The notes under the pieces: generated by a model
The model's database searches: none
What the model was told of the DNA's origin: nothing
Seen by the model: only the letters and a program-made list of their open reading frames with translations
Position numbers and translations under genes: made by a program
Part shown: positions 55,403 through 63,923 of the stretch, in pieces
Position numbering within the stretch: position 1 is the first letter of the stretch
How the letters are laid out: each line of letters begins with the position of its first letter
Assembly: GCF_001552785.1 (NCBI RefSeq)
Contig: NZ_KQ959483.1
Span: 1-64,000, forward strand
Reading direction: 5' to 3'
DNA length: 64,000 bases
Source of the DNA: Atopobium deltae
GTDB taxonomy: Bacteria > Actinomycetota > Coriobacteriia > Coriobacteriales > Atopobiaceae

Positions 55403-55458
55403 TCAGGACGACGGCATGGGCATGCTAAGTATGTAGTCTACCCAACAAGGGTCGCAGA

Positions 55459-55920
55459 CTAATCGCTGACCAGTACCTTTATGCAAACCTTGCGAATATG
55501 ACTTGGTGCTGTGAGAGCGCAACCAGGCTTGTGGGCATCTTCGGGATAGGCAACCACAAATTCATCTGCTTGAAGAGGAACAAGCATGCAGGAAGCGGGC
55601 TCGCTGTACAGGCAAAAGTCGGCTTGCTCATCAAATGCCTGTAAGGGCTGGACCTGACTTATATGCGCAATACTTACCAGCTCTTCACCAGCAATCACGT
55701 AGTGAATATCGGCATAGCGACGATGAGCTTCATATGCTTTTTCGCTACTCGAAACCGTATCAAATTCTTGAATATTGGCGGTGATGCGATCGCCATCAAT
55801 GATGTGTACACCCAAAGGCAAACTCGCAAGATCTGCTGTGCGAAGCCAAGTAAACGCTTTCTCAAAACGCGTAGTATAGGCAAGATATTTATGGACATCT
55901 TCAAGTCGAGAAACAAGCAT
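55459..55920 (-). CDS. yhcH: YhcH/YjgK/YiaL family protein (probable sialic acid anomerase)
   Basis: 153 residues from ATG 55920 with AAGGGATG upstream. The DUF386/YhcH beta-sandwich is visible: LGVHIIDGDRITANIQEF, EAHRRYADIHYVIAGEE, and AYPEDAHKPGC with the conserved His. YhcH (NanQ) of E. coli speeds opening of N-acetylneuraminate anomers for NanA. It lies about 13 kb from the nan operon here, so a link is plausible but other sugar anomers are possible. It is divergent from mrp. Confidence 0.88.
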   Translation of the reverse strand: MLVSRLEDVHKYLAYTTRFEKAFTWLRTADLASLPLGVHIIDGDRITANIQEFDTVSSSEKAYEAHRRYADIHYVIAGEELVSIAHISQVQPLQAFDEQADFCLYSEPASCMLVPLQADEFVVAYPEDAHKPGCALTAPSHIRKVCIKVLVSD

Positions 55921-56074
55921 GCAATCATCCCTTACAAACAGTTCACGATAGCTACTATAGCAAAAGGAGCCGTAAGGGTCGTGGTAAAAGATGTCACAAC
56001 GGGTAGAATACAAACTGCACAATACGTTACTACACAGCGCAGATGCTGTTGTTTGTATAAAGTGGGTGTACGTT

Positions 56075-57007
56075 ATGGCTTTATGTAATCACGACCGTCC
56101 CATTAGCATGGGGCCGGCCACAGCGCTTGGACAACCAGGTCCAGCAGCTGCAAACGTCACCAATGACTTGTCGGGTGTTCGACATGTCATCGCCGTTGTT
56201 TCGGGCAAGGGTGGCGTAGGAAAATCCCTCGTCAGTGGTATCATTGCTACCAATTTGATGCGAGCGCATCAACGGGTTGGTATTCTCGATGCCGATATTA
56301 CGGGGCCGTCCATTCCAAAAATGTTTGGTCTTACGGGCAAACATGCCACGGGTCTTGGCAATATCATGTTGCCGCAGGTATCTAAACATTCCATCAAAAT
56401 TATGAGTGCAAATCTGATCCTGAAGGATGAGTCGGATCCCGTTATTTGGCGTGGACCTATTTTGGCGGGTGCCATTCGACAATTTTGGGAAGAGACGAGC
56501 TGGGGTGCGCTTGACTGGCTTGTTGTCGACATGCCCCCAGGGACGGGCGACATTGCGCTGACCGTGTTTAAAACGCTTCCTATCGAAGGTGTTGTCGTCG
56601 TAAGCACGCCACAAGATTTAAGCCGCATGATCGTGGGTAAGGCCCTCAAGATGGCTGAGCTCATGAAAATTCCTGTGCTGGGGCTGGTAGAAAACATGAG
56701 CTTTATCACCTGCCCTTGTTGCGGAACTGCCATTGAGCTTTTTGGTAAGAGCCACAGCGATCAAAATGCGCAGCACTTTGACATCCCTGTGCTGGGTCGT
56801 TTGGGCATTGATCCGCGTATTACGCAAGTAGCTGATAAGGGTAAACTGGAAGAAGAGCTTCCTGATGGCTTGCTGCAGGGCGTAATCGATAGGCTGCAAG
56901 CACTTGATGAAGCGCCGCAGCAGTCTCGCACGACGCAGGCGCAACAGCCTGCTGAAGCGGCGTCGCATGCAAACCAACATCCGACACAACCCCCTACGCA
57001 AGCGTAA
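56075..57007 (+). CDS. mrp: Mrp/NBP35-family iron-sulfur carrier ATPase
   Basis: 310 residues. Deviant Walker A SGKGGVGKSLVS, Walker B DWLVVDMPPGTGD and the C-P-C-C cluster-binding pair in ITCPCCGTAIELFG. It holds a 4Fe-4S cluster at a dimer interface and passes it to target proteins. A Gln/Ala/Thr/Pro-rich tail ends the protein. Earlier in-frame starts to 55991 lack family value. Confidence 0.92.
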   Translation: MALCNHDRPISMGPATALGQPGPAAANVTNDLSGVRHVIAVVSGKGGVGKSLVSGIIATNLMRAHQRVGILDADITGPSIPKMFGLTGKHATGLGNIMLPQVSKHSIKIMSANLILKDESDPVIWRGPILAGAIRQFWEETSWGALDWLVVDMPPGTGDIALTVFKTLPIEGVVVVSTPQDLSRMIVGKALKMAELMKIPVLGLVENMSFITCPCCGTAIELFGKSHSDQNAQHFDIPVLGRLGIDPRITQVADKGKLEEELPDGLLQGVIDRLQALDEAPQQSRTTQAQQPAEAASHANQHPTQPPTQA

Positions 57008-57018
57008 GGAGTCCAACC

Positions 57019-58374
57019 GTGAACGCTACAAAGTCCAGCGTACAAGCAAAACCGCGTGTCCTAAACAAGAGGCGACTGCGCCTTCAGGCCCAGGCAAAAG
57101 CTGCAATGCTTGCTCTTGCCCCCTCATACGACCTCGTCATTATTGGCGGAGGTGCTGCAGGGCTTGCGAGTGCTATTTATACCGCAGAACACCAGGTAAA
57201 GACCCTCGTTCTCGAAAAGGATTACGAAGTTGGCCGCAGCATCTTAGCAACGGGCAATGGACGTTGTAATTTTTCGAACCTCTACCTCGAGGGTAAGTGC
57301 TTCAATGATCCCGACTTTGCAAGCATCACGCTAGGGGCTACTCCTTTGCAAGATATTCTTAGCTTCTTCCGCGAAAGTGGTCTGTTGTGGGCACAAAAAG
57401 AAGGACGCCTGTATCCGCGGAGTTTATCGGCAGCCTCTGTGCGCAATGTGTTGGTGCAGCGAGCACAACGCGCTGGCGTTACCTTTGGATGCTGTCGAGA
57501 AGTTCGTCGGGTGGCACCGAGTGTCCAGGCGAAACACGGCGCAGATAGACAAGCTGCCACAAACAAGCTCTGGAATTTGGATATCGTATTCACCGTGGAC
57601 GAAGTTGTGGGAGAGAAGAACAAAACCGCAGTTGCGATATCCAACGACGCAGCCACAAAACAAGTGCAAACCATCCAAGCTAAGCAGCTTATCATTGCGG
57701 CGGGAAGAGGTGCGACACAGACAAATCTGTTAGAAAATCTTGCGATTCCCCACATCGCTGCCTCCCCCGTTTTATGCCCCTTGTACTGCGAAGATACGCC
57801 ACTGATGCAGCTTGACGGAAAACGTTGCACCGCAAAGCTTTCGCTGTATAAAAGCGAGTTCCCTTCAGTTGTGGAAACGGGAGAGCTGCTCTTCCGCTCA
57901 TACGGTCTTTCGGGTATCGCTATTTTTAATCTCTCACGCCATGCCAGCGAGGGCGATACCATTGAGCTGGATCTTATCCCCGAATATTCAGCGGGCGAAA
58001 TTAATCAGCGTTTCTTTGAACTAAAACCAGCAGCCATCAGTTTTGATGGCATGCTCGACCCCGCTATTGCACAGGTCGTACAACACATGGCCTCAGAAGC
58101 ACACGAAACCGATCTTGTGAACTTTGTTAAGCACTTGCGCGTCAAGATTTTGGGCAGAGCTGACTTACAATCCGCGCAGGTCACGCGCGGCGGTTTTGCG
58201 ACCGATGCCTTTGATCCACAAACACTCGAGGCACACAACTACCCTGGCCTTCATTGCGTAGGTGAGGCGCTCAACATCGATGGTGCATGCGGCGGGTTTA
58301 ACTTGTCATGGGCTTGGAAGAGCGGACTGGTCGCAGCACAACATGTGTGTAATGCGCTGAAAACGCGCGAGTAG
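57019..58374 (+). CDS. HI0933/BaiN-like FAD oxidoreductase
   Basis: 451 residues from a GTG with AAGGAG upstream. FAD-binding YDLVIIGGGAAGLASAIYTA, then LATGNGRCNFSN and LRVKILGRADLQSAQVTRGGFAT, all characteristic of the HI0933 family. The C-terminus has GEALNIDGACGGFNLSWAW. Some members (BaiN) act on bile-acid intermediates, but the family is broad and the substrate is unknown. It begins 11 bp after mrp. Confidence 0.88.
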   Translation: MNATKSSVQAKPRVLNKRRLRLQAQAKAAMLALAPSYDLVIIGGGAAGLASAIYTAEHQVKTLVLEKDYEVGRSILATGNGRCNFSNLYLEGKCFNDPDFASITLGATPLQDILSFFRESGLLWAQKEGRLYPRSLSAASVRNVLVQRAQRAGVTFGCCREVRRVAPSVQAKHGADRQAATNKLWNLDIVFTVDEVVGEKNKTAVAISNDAATKQVQTIQAKQLIIAAGRGATQTNLLENLAIPHIAASPVLCPLYCEDTPLMQLDGKRCTAKLSLYKSEFPSVVETGELLFRSYGLSGIAIFNLSRHASEGDTIELDLIPEYSAGEINQRFFELKPAAISFDGMLDPAIAQVVQHMASEAHETDLVNFVKHLRVKILGRADLQSAQVTRGGFATDAFDPQTLEAHNYPGLHCVGEALNIDGACGGFNLSWAWKSGLVAAQHVCNALKTRE

Positions 58375-58395
58375 GCATAAGCGAGTGGCACATCT

Positions 58396-60309
58396 ATGAT
58401 ACAAATTGTAAATCTACACCTTGATCCATTCGCGTTTCGAGCTGTGCAGCACAACAGTAACGCATACAACGATGCATCATCTGGACGCACTGAGGAGCAC
58501 ACTGATGGACACGCAGGCGAGCGCGCTGAACTAGCACAACTCAAACGTGCAGCGCTTGCGCATGCTGAGGCGTCTGCCCTACTTGACATACTCGCAGATA
58601 AACTCAAGCTTGATCCTCATGAAATCCAACACTTCAAGCTCCATCGTCGCTCGATTGATGCGCGCAAGCGCAACTCGGTTAAACTGCTGTATACGGTGCG
58701 TTTTTGCTTGGCCGCAGGTGAAGCTGCCGAGAAGACCCTCGTCGAGCACTATACAAGCGGAGCGCGGGGCGATTCACGACAAAAATCACGACATAAGTCG
58801 CAGTCAAAATCGCGATACAATTCACGGCAAAGCTGGCAACTAAGCTGGATGCCGCAGCCACAAGCGCCTAGTTTCGAGAAACTCATTACAACACAAGCTG
58901 CGACAGACAAAGTTGTCGAGCCTGCGACCTTCTCGTCAGTCACACCAATACTGGCACCCGAGCTCTCAGACGAGCGCATCGTTGTTGTTGGCGCAGGTTG
59001 TGCGGGTCTTTTTTGTGCGCTCACCCTCGCGCATGCAGGCCTAAAACCCATTCTTATCGAACGCGGGAACAACGCCGCGCGACGCACGCTTGACATCAAA
59101 CACTTTAATCAGACGGGCCAGCTCGACCTCGAAAGTAACATTCAATTTGGTGTCGGTGGTGCGGGGACATTCTCGGACGGCAAGTTGGCAACAGGCACCA
59201 AAAGCGCTCTGCATGCGCTTATCACCAAAACCTTTATTGACGCGGGTGCGCCGCACGACATTTCCTGGAACGCGCATCCCCACATTGGAAGCGACATTTT
59301 GCCCAACGTCGTGGACACCATCTGCGATCAGATACGCGCGCATGGCGGTGAGATCTATTGCAGTACTAAGGTGACGGAGCTGCTCATCAATCACGGATCC
59401 GTGCGTGGCGTGCGTGTGATACACACAAACCCACAGGTAAATGGCACTGTCGAGAAGACCATCGCGACAAGCAAGGTTATCCTTGCCAGCGGGCACTCGG
59501 CACGAGACGTGTTCAAAATGCTGGCGCAGCGCAAGGTGTTTCTCGAACGAAAAACCTTTGCTATGGGTGTGCGGATCGAACATCTGCAACAGCACATCAA
59601 CGAGGCACAATATGGGCGCTTTGCCGATGCGGCCATCCTAGGAGCGGCGCCGTATAAACTCGTTGCACACTTGGATACAAAGCGCAGCGCTTTTTCGTTT
59701 TGCATGTGCCCTGGTGGCTATGTCGTCGCTGCTACCAGCGAGAAGAACGCTGTGGTCACCAATGGCATGAGCCTTGCAGCGCGTGCGGGAACCAATGCCA
59801 ACGCAGGCTTTTTAGCTAATGTCTACCCTGATGATTTACCTGGTGACAGCCCTCTTGAGGGACTGTATTTACAACGCCGATGTGAGCAAGCAGCCTACGA
59901 GCGTGGTGGCGGCAGTTATGTTGCACCCGCACAACTTGTCGGCGATTTTATGCAAAAGGTTGCCTCAAGTGCAGCAGGATCCATTGTGCCTACCTATAGC
60001 CGTGGGGTGAGCTGGACTTCGTTGGAAGGGTGTTTGCCGACCTACATCACCGATACCCTGCGTAAAAGCCTTCCCCTTATGGAGAAGCGCTTGCATGGTT
60101 TTGCCGTGGCAGATGCCGTGCTCACGGGTGTAGAAACCAGATCAAGCAGCCCCATACGCATCACGCGTGATGCCAGCAGTTTCCAAAGCATAAACTGCAA
60201 AGGACTCTATCCTTGCGGAGAAGGAGCAGGGTATGCAGGGGGCATTATGAGTGCTGCTACCGATGGTGTTCGTGTAGCGCGGGCCGTCATTCAGGCCGCG
60301 CGCGCTTAA
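58396..60309 (+). CDS. COG2509-type FAD-dependent dehydrogenase
   Basis: 637 residues. The N-terminal region has a small DUF-like domain (residues 1-120), then an unusual Ser/Arg/Lys/Gln repeat stretch (about 125-145), then FAD-binding IVVVGAGCAGLFCALTLA, the family block QFGVGGAGTFSDGKLATG and PCGEGAGYAGGIMSAATDGVRVA. Substrate unknown. It lies 21 bp behind the previous flavoprotein and may form one operon with it and mrp. Confidence 0.86.
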   Translation: MIQIVNLHLDPFAFRAVQHNSNAYNDASSGRTEEHTDGHAGERAELAQLKRAALAHAEASALLDILADKLKLDPHEIQHFKLHRRSIDARKRNSVKLLYTVRFCLAAGEAAEKTLVEHYTSGARGDSRQKSRHKSQSKSRYNSRQSWQLSWMPQPQAPSFEKLITTQAATDKVVEPATFSSVTPILAPELSDERIVVVGAGCAGLFCALTLAHAGLKPILIERGNNAARRTLDIKHFNQTGQLDLESNIQFGVGGAGTFSDGKLATGTKSALHALITKTFIDAGAPHDISWNAHPHIGSDILPNVVDTICDQIRAHGGEIYCSTKVTELLINHGSVRGVRVIHTNPQVNGTVEKTIATSKVILASGHSARDVFKMLAQRKVFLERKTFAMGVRIEHLQQHINEAQYGRFADAAILGAAPYKLVAHLDTKRSAFSFCMCPGGYVVAATSEKNAVVTNGMSLAARAGTNANAGFLANVYPDDLPGDSPLEGLYLQRRCEQAAYERGGGSYVAPAQLVGDFMQKVASSAAGSIVPTYSRGVSWTSLEGCLPTYITDTLRKSLPLMEKRLHGFAVADAVLTGVETRSSSPIRITRDASSFQSINCKGLYPCGEGAGYAGGIMSAATDGVRVARAVIQAARA

Positions 60310-60363
60310 CGGAGTCGCGACGCAGCGGGCGCTTAACAGAGTTGCGGCGCAGCGGGCGCTTAA
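60302..60363. repeat. 27-bp tandem repeat spanning both convergent stop codons
   Basis: Two units of 27 bases (60302-60328 and 60329-60355, four mismatches) and a partial third begin GCGCTTAA. The TAA of the oxidoreductase lies in the first and the TAA of uvrB in the third copy; each unit contains a stop for both directions. It fills the whole gap between the two genes. Confidence 0.85.
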
Positions 60364-62645
60364 TGTTTTTTGCGACGACGAGCGTGACTGCGGCGCGTGG
60401 CATACTGACTTCCCGAACGCGCGCTCGCACGTAAGCGCTGCAATACATGTTCGGAGCTCGTGCCTTCAAGATACGATTTCACGCGCACCAACTGATCACG
60501 CATACCAGCCGCACGTTCAAAGTCCATAGCTTGTGACGCTTCTTGCATTTGCGCCTCGAGCGCAACAAGATATGCTTTTTGCTCATCGGGTGCCAAACTA
60601 GCAAATTCCTGCAAGAAGTCATCAAAGGCCTCATCGGTCTTCTCGGCATACGAGGTGTGCGGCACATCGCTCGCAGGCGTAAAGAACTCGCCATTTTTGC
60701 GCGAGCGCTGCGACAGATTTTTATCAGCATCGGTAATAAAGCCCGTGACATCCGTGATGGACTTTTTGACCGTTTTTGGCACAATGTGGTGCTCTTTGTT
60801 GAATTGCTCCTGCAAGCTGCGACGACGATGCGTTTCGTCAATCGCGACGCGCATGGAGTCGGTGATAACGTCAGCATACATGATCACATGGCCGTTTGCG
60901 TTACGCGCAGCACGGCCAATCGTCTGAATGAGCGAACGACGGTTGCGCAAGAAGCCTTCCTTATCGGCATCGAGAATCGCAACCAGCCCGACCTCGGGGA
61001 TGTCGAGACCCTCACGCAAAAGGTTAATGCCGACCAGCACGTCAATGGTTCCGCGGCGTAGGTCGCCGATAATTTCGACGCGCTTGAGAGTATCGGTGTC
61101 GGAGTGCATGTAATTCACCTTAATACCCGCGTCGAGCAGGTGTTCGGTTAAGTCTTCTGCCATGCGCTTGGTAAGGGTGGTAACCAGCACGCGCATGCCC
61201 GACGCCACTACGCTGGCAATCTCGGCCTGCAAATCGTCAATTTGACCGCGGATGGGGCGCACGTCAATTTTGGGATCGAGCAGGCCCGTGGGACGAATGA
61301 TTTGCTCGACCGTTTGCTCGCTGACCGCCTGCTCGTAGTCGCCAGGCGTGGCCGACACATAAATAAACTGGTTAATACGCTGCTCAAACTCATCAAAGCG
61401 CAAAGGACGGTTATCCAGTGCGGAGGGCAAACGAAATCCGTGCTCAACAAGGGTGGTTTTTCGCGAGCGGTCGCCTTCGTGCATGCCGCGAATTTGCGGA
61501 ATGGTGGCATGGCTTTCGTCGATAATGCACACCATGTCCTCGGGAAAATAATCGATAAGCGTGTAGGGCGGCTCACCTGGCCTGCGACCATCCAAGTGAC
61601 GTGAATAATTCTCGATGCCGTTACAATAACCCATGTTCTCGAGCATCTCGAGATCAAAGGCACAACGCTGCTGAAGGCGCTGCGCTTCGAGCAGACGATT
61701 TTCTCGGCGGAGCTCCGCGAGGCGCTGTTGCAATTCCTCGTTGATGCTCGTAAGGGCGTGGTTGATTTTGGGGCGCTCAGTCACGTAGTGCGATGCAGGC
61801 CAAATGGGCACCGCATCAAATTCGCGCAGGATGGACCCCGTCGTATTGTCGATCTCGGCGATAAGTTCGATCTCGTCGCCAAAAAAACTGATGCGCAGGG
61901 GGTTCTCGGCATAAGGCGGAAAGACATCCACGCTATCGCCACGGACGCGAAACGTACCACGTAGCAGCTCAAAGTCGTTGCGATCGTACTGGATGTCAAT
62001 GAGATTGCGGATAAAATCGTCGCGCTCGAGAGGTACTTTTTTGTCGACCGTGGGCGCAAGGCCCGCGTAATCCTCGGGGCTTCCGATACCGTAAATGCAC
62101 GAAACGGAGGCCACAACGATAACATCGCGACGACTCAAGAGATTAGCAGTTGCTTGGTGACGGAGCTTCTCGACCTCTTCGTTAACGGAAGAGTCTTTTT
62201 CGATGTAGGTGTCCGAAGCGGGAACATAGGCTTCGGGCTGGTAATAGTCGTAGTACGAAACAAAGTAGACGACCGCGTTGTGCGGGAAGAGCTCCTTCAT
62301 CTCGCTAGCAACCTGTGCCGCAAGCGTTTTATTGGGCTCCATAATAAGCGTGGGGCGATTGATGCGCTCGATAGTTTTTGCCATCGTAAAGGTTTTGCCC
62401 GAGCCCGTCACGCCCAACAGCGTTTGATAGCACATGTGATGGTTAATGCCGTCGGCAAGTTTTTGAATGGCTTGCGGTTGATCGCCAGCAGGTTCGTATT
62501 TCGAGACGACCTCAAATTTTGCATCGGAATGCGTGACGCCAAAGCGCCTCAGCTGCGCTCCCAAGTGCTGGCGGCGCGTATGTTCAAAGTCGGCGCGATG
62601 CTGCTGGTCGGCGGCGCTATACTGCTCGTCCTTGTGTTGTTCCAT
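60360..62645 (-). CDS. uvrB: Excinuclease ABC subunit UvrB
   Basis: 761 residues from ATG with GGAGGTGC upstream. Walker A GVTGSGKTFT, the damage-probing hairpin (VSYYDYYQPEAYVPASDTYI), DEAD-like IIDESHAT, helicase motif VI (QTIGRAARNANG), and the UVR domain. An extra basic tail of about 40 residues (ending RRSHARRRKKH) follows the UVR domain. It forms the pre-incision complex with UvrA and UvrC, encoded elsewhere in this window. Confidence 0.95.
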   Translation of the reverse strand: MEQHKDEQYSAADQQHRADFEHTRRQHLGAQLRRFGVTHSDAKFEVVSKYEPAGDQPQAIQKLADGINHHMCYQTLLGVTGSGKTFTMAKTIERINRPTLIMEPNKTLAAQVASEMKELFPHNAVVYFVSYYDYYQPEAYVPASDTYIEKDSSVNEEVEKLRHQATANLLSRRDVIVVASVSCIYGIGSPEDYAGLAPTVDKKVPLERDDFIRNLIDIQYDRNDFELLRGTFRVRGDSVDVFPPYAENPLRISFFGDEIELIAEIDNTTGSILREFDAVPIWPASHYVTERPKINHALTSINEELQQRLAELRRENRLLEAQRLQQRCAFDLEMLENMGYCNGIENYSRHLDGRRPGEPPYTLIDYFPEDMVCIIDESHATIPQIRGMHEGDRSRKTTLVEHGFRLPSALDNRPLRFDEFEQRINQFIYVSATPGDYEQAVSEQTVEQIIRPTGLLDPKIDVRPIRGQIDDLQAEIASVVASGMRVLVTTLTKRMAEDLTEHLLDAGIKVNYMHSDTDTLKRVEIIGDLRRGTIDVLVGINLLREGLDIPEVGLVAILDADKEGFLRNRRSLIQTIGRAARNANGHVIMYADVITDSMRVAIDETHRRRSLQEQFNKEHHIVPKTVKKSITDVTGFITDADKNLSQRSRKNGEFFTPASDVPHTSYAEKTDEAFDDFLQEFASLAPDEQKAYLVALEAQMQEASQAMDFERAAGMRDQLVRVKSYLEGTSSEHVLQRLRASARSGSQYATRRSHARRRKKH

Positions 62646-62680
62646 AGCAGCACCTCCCCTCACGCTACACAAAGCTGTGG

Positions 62681-63286
62681 CTACGCAATGCCCTGCGGCC
62701 ACAAACGTTTATACTCCGCATATGAGAGTTCTACCCGTTTTACGTACAGTGCCGTTTCGGGATACGAAATCGTCTCTTTAAAACGCTCATCATCAATAAG
62801 ATTGGCAGACCACCTTTTGACTCTGCCGATACCCGCATTGTATGCCGCGATGACCTTATCGGTCTTTTTAAGGCGTTTTTGCAGGTAGGAAAGGTAAGCA
62901 CAGCCGTATTCAATATTGGTTTTTGGATCGAACAAATTTTTTGGGTCGTAGGCTTTGCCGTCCACCAGACGAAGATCGGCAAGCTCTTGCGCGGTTTTAG
63001 GCATGAGCTGCATGAGCCCCTTTGCCCCGACGCTCGACTGCGCTTGCGGATTCCAATTAGACTCGCAACGAATTACAGCGCAGGCTAAATACGGATCAAC
63101 ATTATGGCGCGCCGCAGACGCTACAACGGCGTCGTTGTACTTCACGGGTGCGACCCACGGACGCGCAACCGCTGCAGGAATCATCTCGAAAGCGTAGGCA
63201 AAACTTGCCAGCACAACAAGCACCAACAGCGGAAGTATTCGGAACCACCGAAAGAATCGTAATTTTTTACGACCAAAGATCCTCAT
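62681..63286 (-). CDS. Membrane-anchored lytic transglycosylase (SLT family 1)
   Basis: 201 residues. An N-terminal membrane anchor (about 16-37) precedes the SLT domain: catalytic Glu75 in IRCESNWNP, SSVGAKGLMQLMP, and AAYNAGIGRV. It cleaves peptidoglycan glycan chains on the outer face. The ATG at 63286 has GGGAG upstream and overlaps the end of coaE by 20 bases. Confidence 0.9.
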   Translation of the reverse strand: MRIFGRKKLRFFRWFRILPLLVLVVLASFAYAFEMIPAAVARPWVAPVKYNDAVVASAARHNVDPYLACAVIRCESNWNPQAQSSVGAKGLMQLMPKTAQELADLRLVDGKAYDPKNLFDPKTNIEYGCAYLSYLQKRLKKTDKVIAAYNAGIGRVKRWSANLIDDERFKETISYPETALYVKRVELSYAEYKRLWPQGIA

Positions 63287-63923
63287 GAGACTCCCACCAT
63301 GCCTGCACCTGTAAAGCAAGCGCGTCAACGCTTCGCGTGTTGATAATTATAGTATCAGCATGGTCGGCAAGCCACGCGGCAGAAGCTTGATGCTGCGAGC
63401 GGCCGATAAAATCGTCGCGTGACATACCGCGCTCTTGAGCGCGCTCAAGTCGCAGGCCAAAGGGTGCGTCAATAACGAGAATTTCATCGGGTGTGTCCAG
63501 TAGATCTTCAACTTTATGCAAGAGTGGAACTTCGACTACACAAATACGACAGGAGGAGATGTCCAGCGTCTTGAGCTTATCGAGAAGGGCAGCTTTAATG
63601 GCAGGAAGCATGATGGCTTCAAGCTGCGCAAGGCGCGCTGCTGCCGCTTCATCTGGTCCAAAAACCTTGTCCGCAAGCACGTCACGCTTGATGCTTTGAC
63701 TTGCGCGATCATAGACCTCATCACCAAACTGTGCCACGATCTGGGTTTTTACCTTATCGTCTTTATGCAGCAAGTCATGACCAATATCGTCGAGACTCAG
63801 ACAATTCGCGCCAAGATCAGAAAGCATCCTTCGGACACTCGATTTGCCCGAAGCGATGCTTCCCGCTAAAAATACCAGATACGGTGTGCGATCAAGGACT
63901 CTGTCAAAGTTGACGCGCGTCAT
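63267..63923 (-). CDS. coaE: Dephospho-CoA kinase
   Basis: 218 residues. Walker A AGSIASGKSSVRRM, LSLDDIGHDLL, and VVEVPLLHKVEDL are the CoaE motifs. It phosphorylates dephospho-CoA to CoA in the last step of the pathway. A weak ribosome site; its ATG overlaps the stop of the gene before it by four bases (ATGA). Confidence 0.92.
   Translation of the reverse strand: MTRVNFDRVLDRTPYLVFLAGSIASGKSSVRRMLSDLGANCLSLDDIGHDLLHKDDKVKTQIVAQFGDEVYDRASQSIKRDVLADKVFGPDEAAAARLAQLEAIMLPAIKAALLDKLKTLDISSCRICVVEVPLLHKVEDLLDTPDEILVIDAPFGLRLERAQERGMSRDDFIGRSQHQASAAWLADHADTIIINTRSVDALALQVQAWWESHEDLWS

Noticed and set aside
58780-58835. Ser/Arg/Lys/Gln stretch in the COG2509 protein as a separate mobile insertion
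   Set aside because: It is a degenerate in-frame repeat without flanking duplications, more likely a low-complexity linker.
1302-60645. The CGAGAAG excess as simple Glu-Lys codon preference
   Set aside because: Only about half of the copies are in the GAG-AAG frame; others encode Phe-Ser, Leu-Leu, Arg-Glu or Ser-Arg, or lie between genes.
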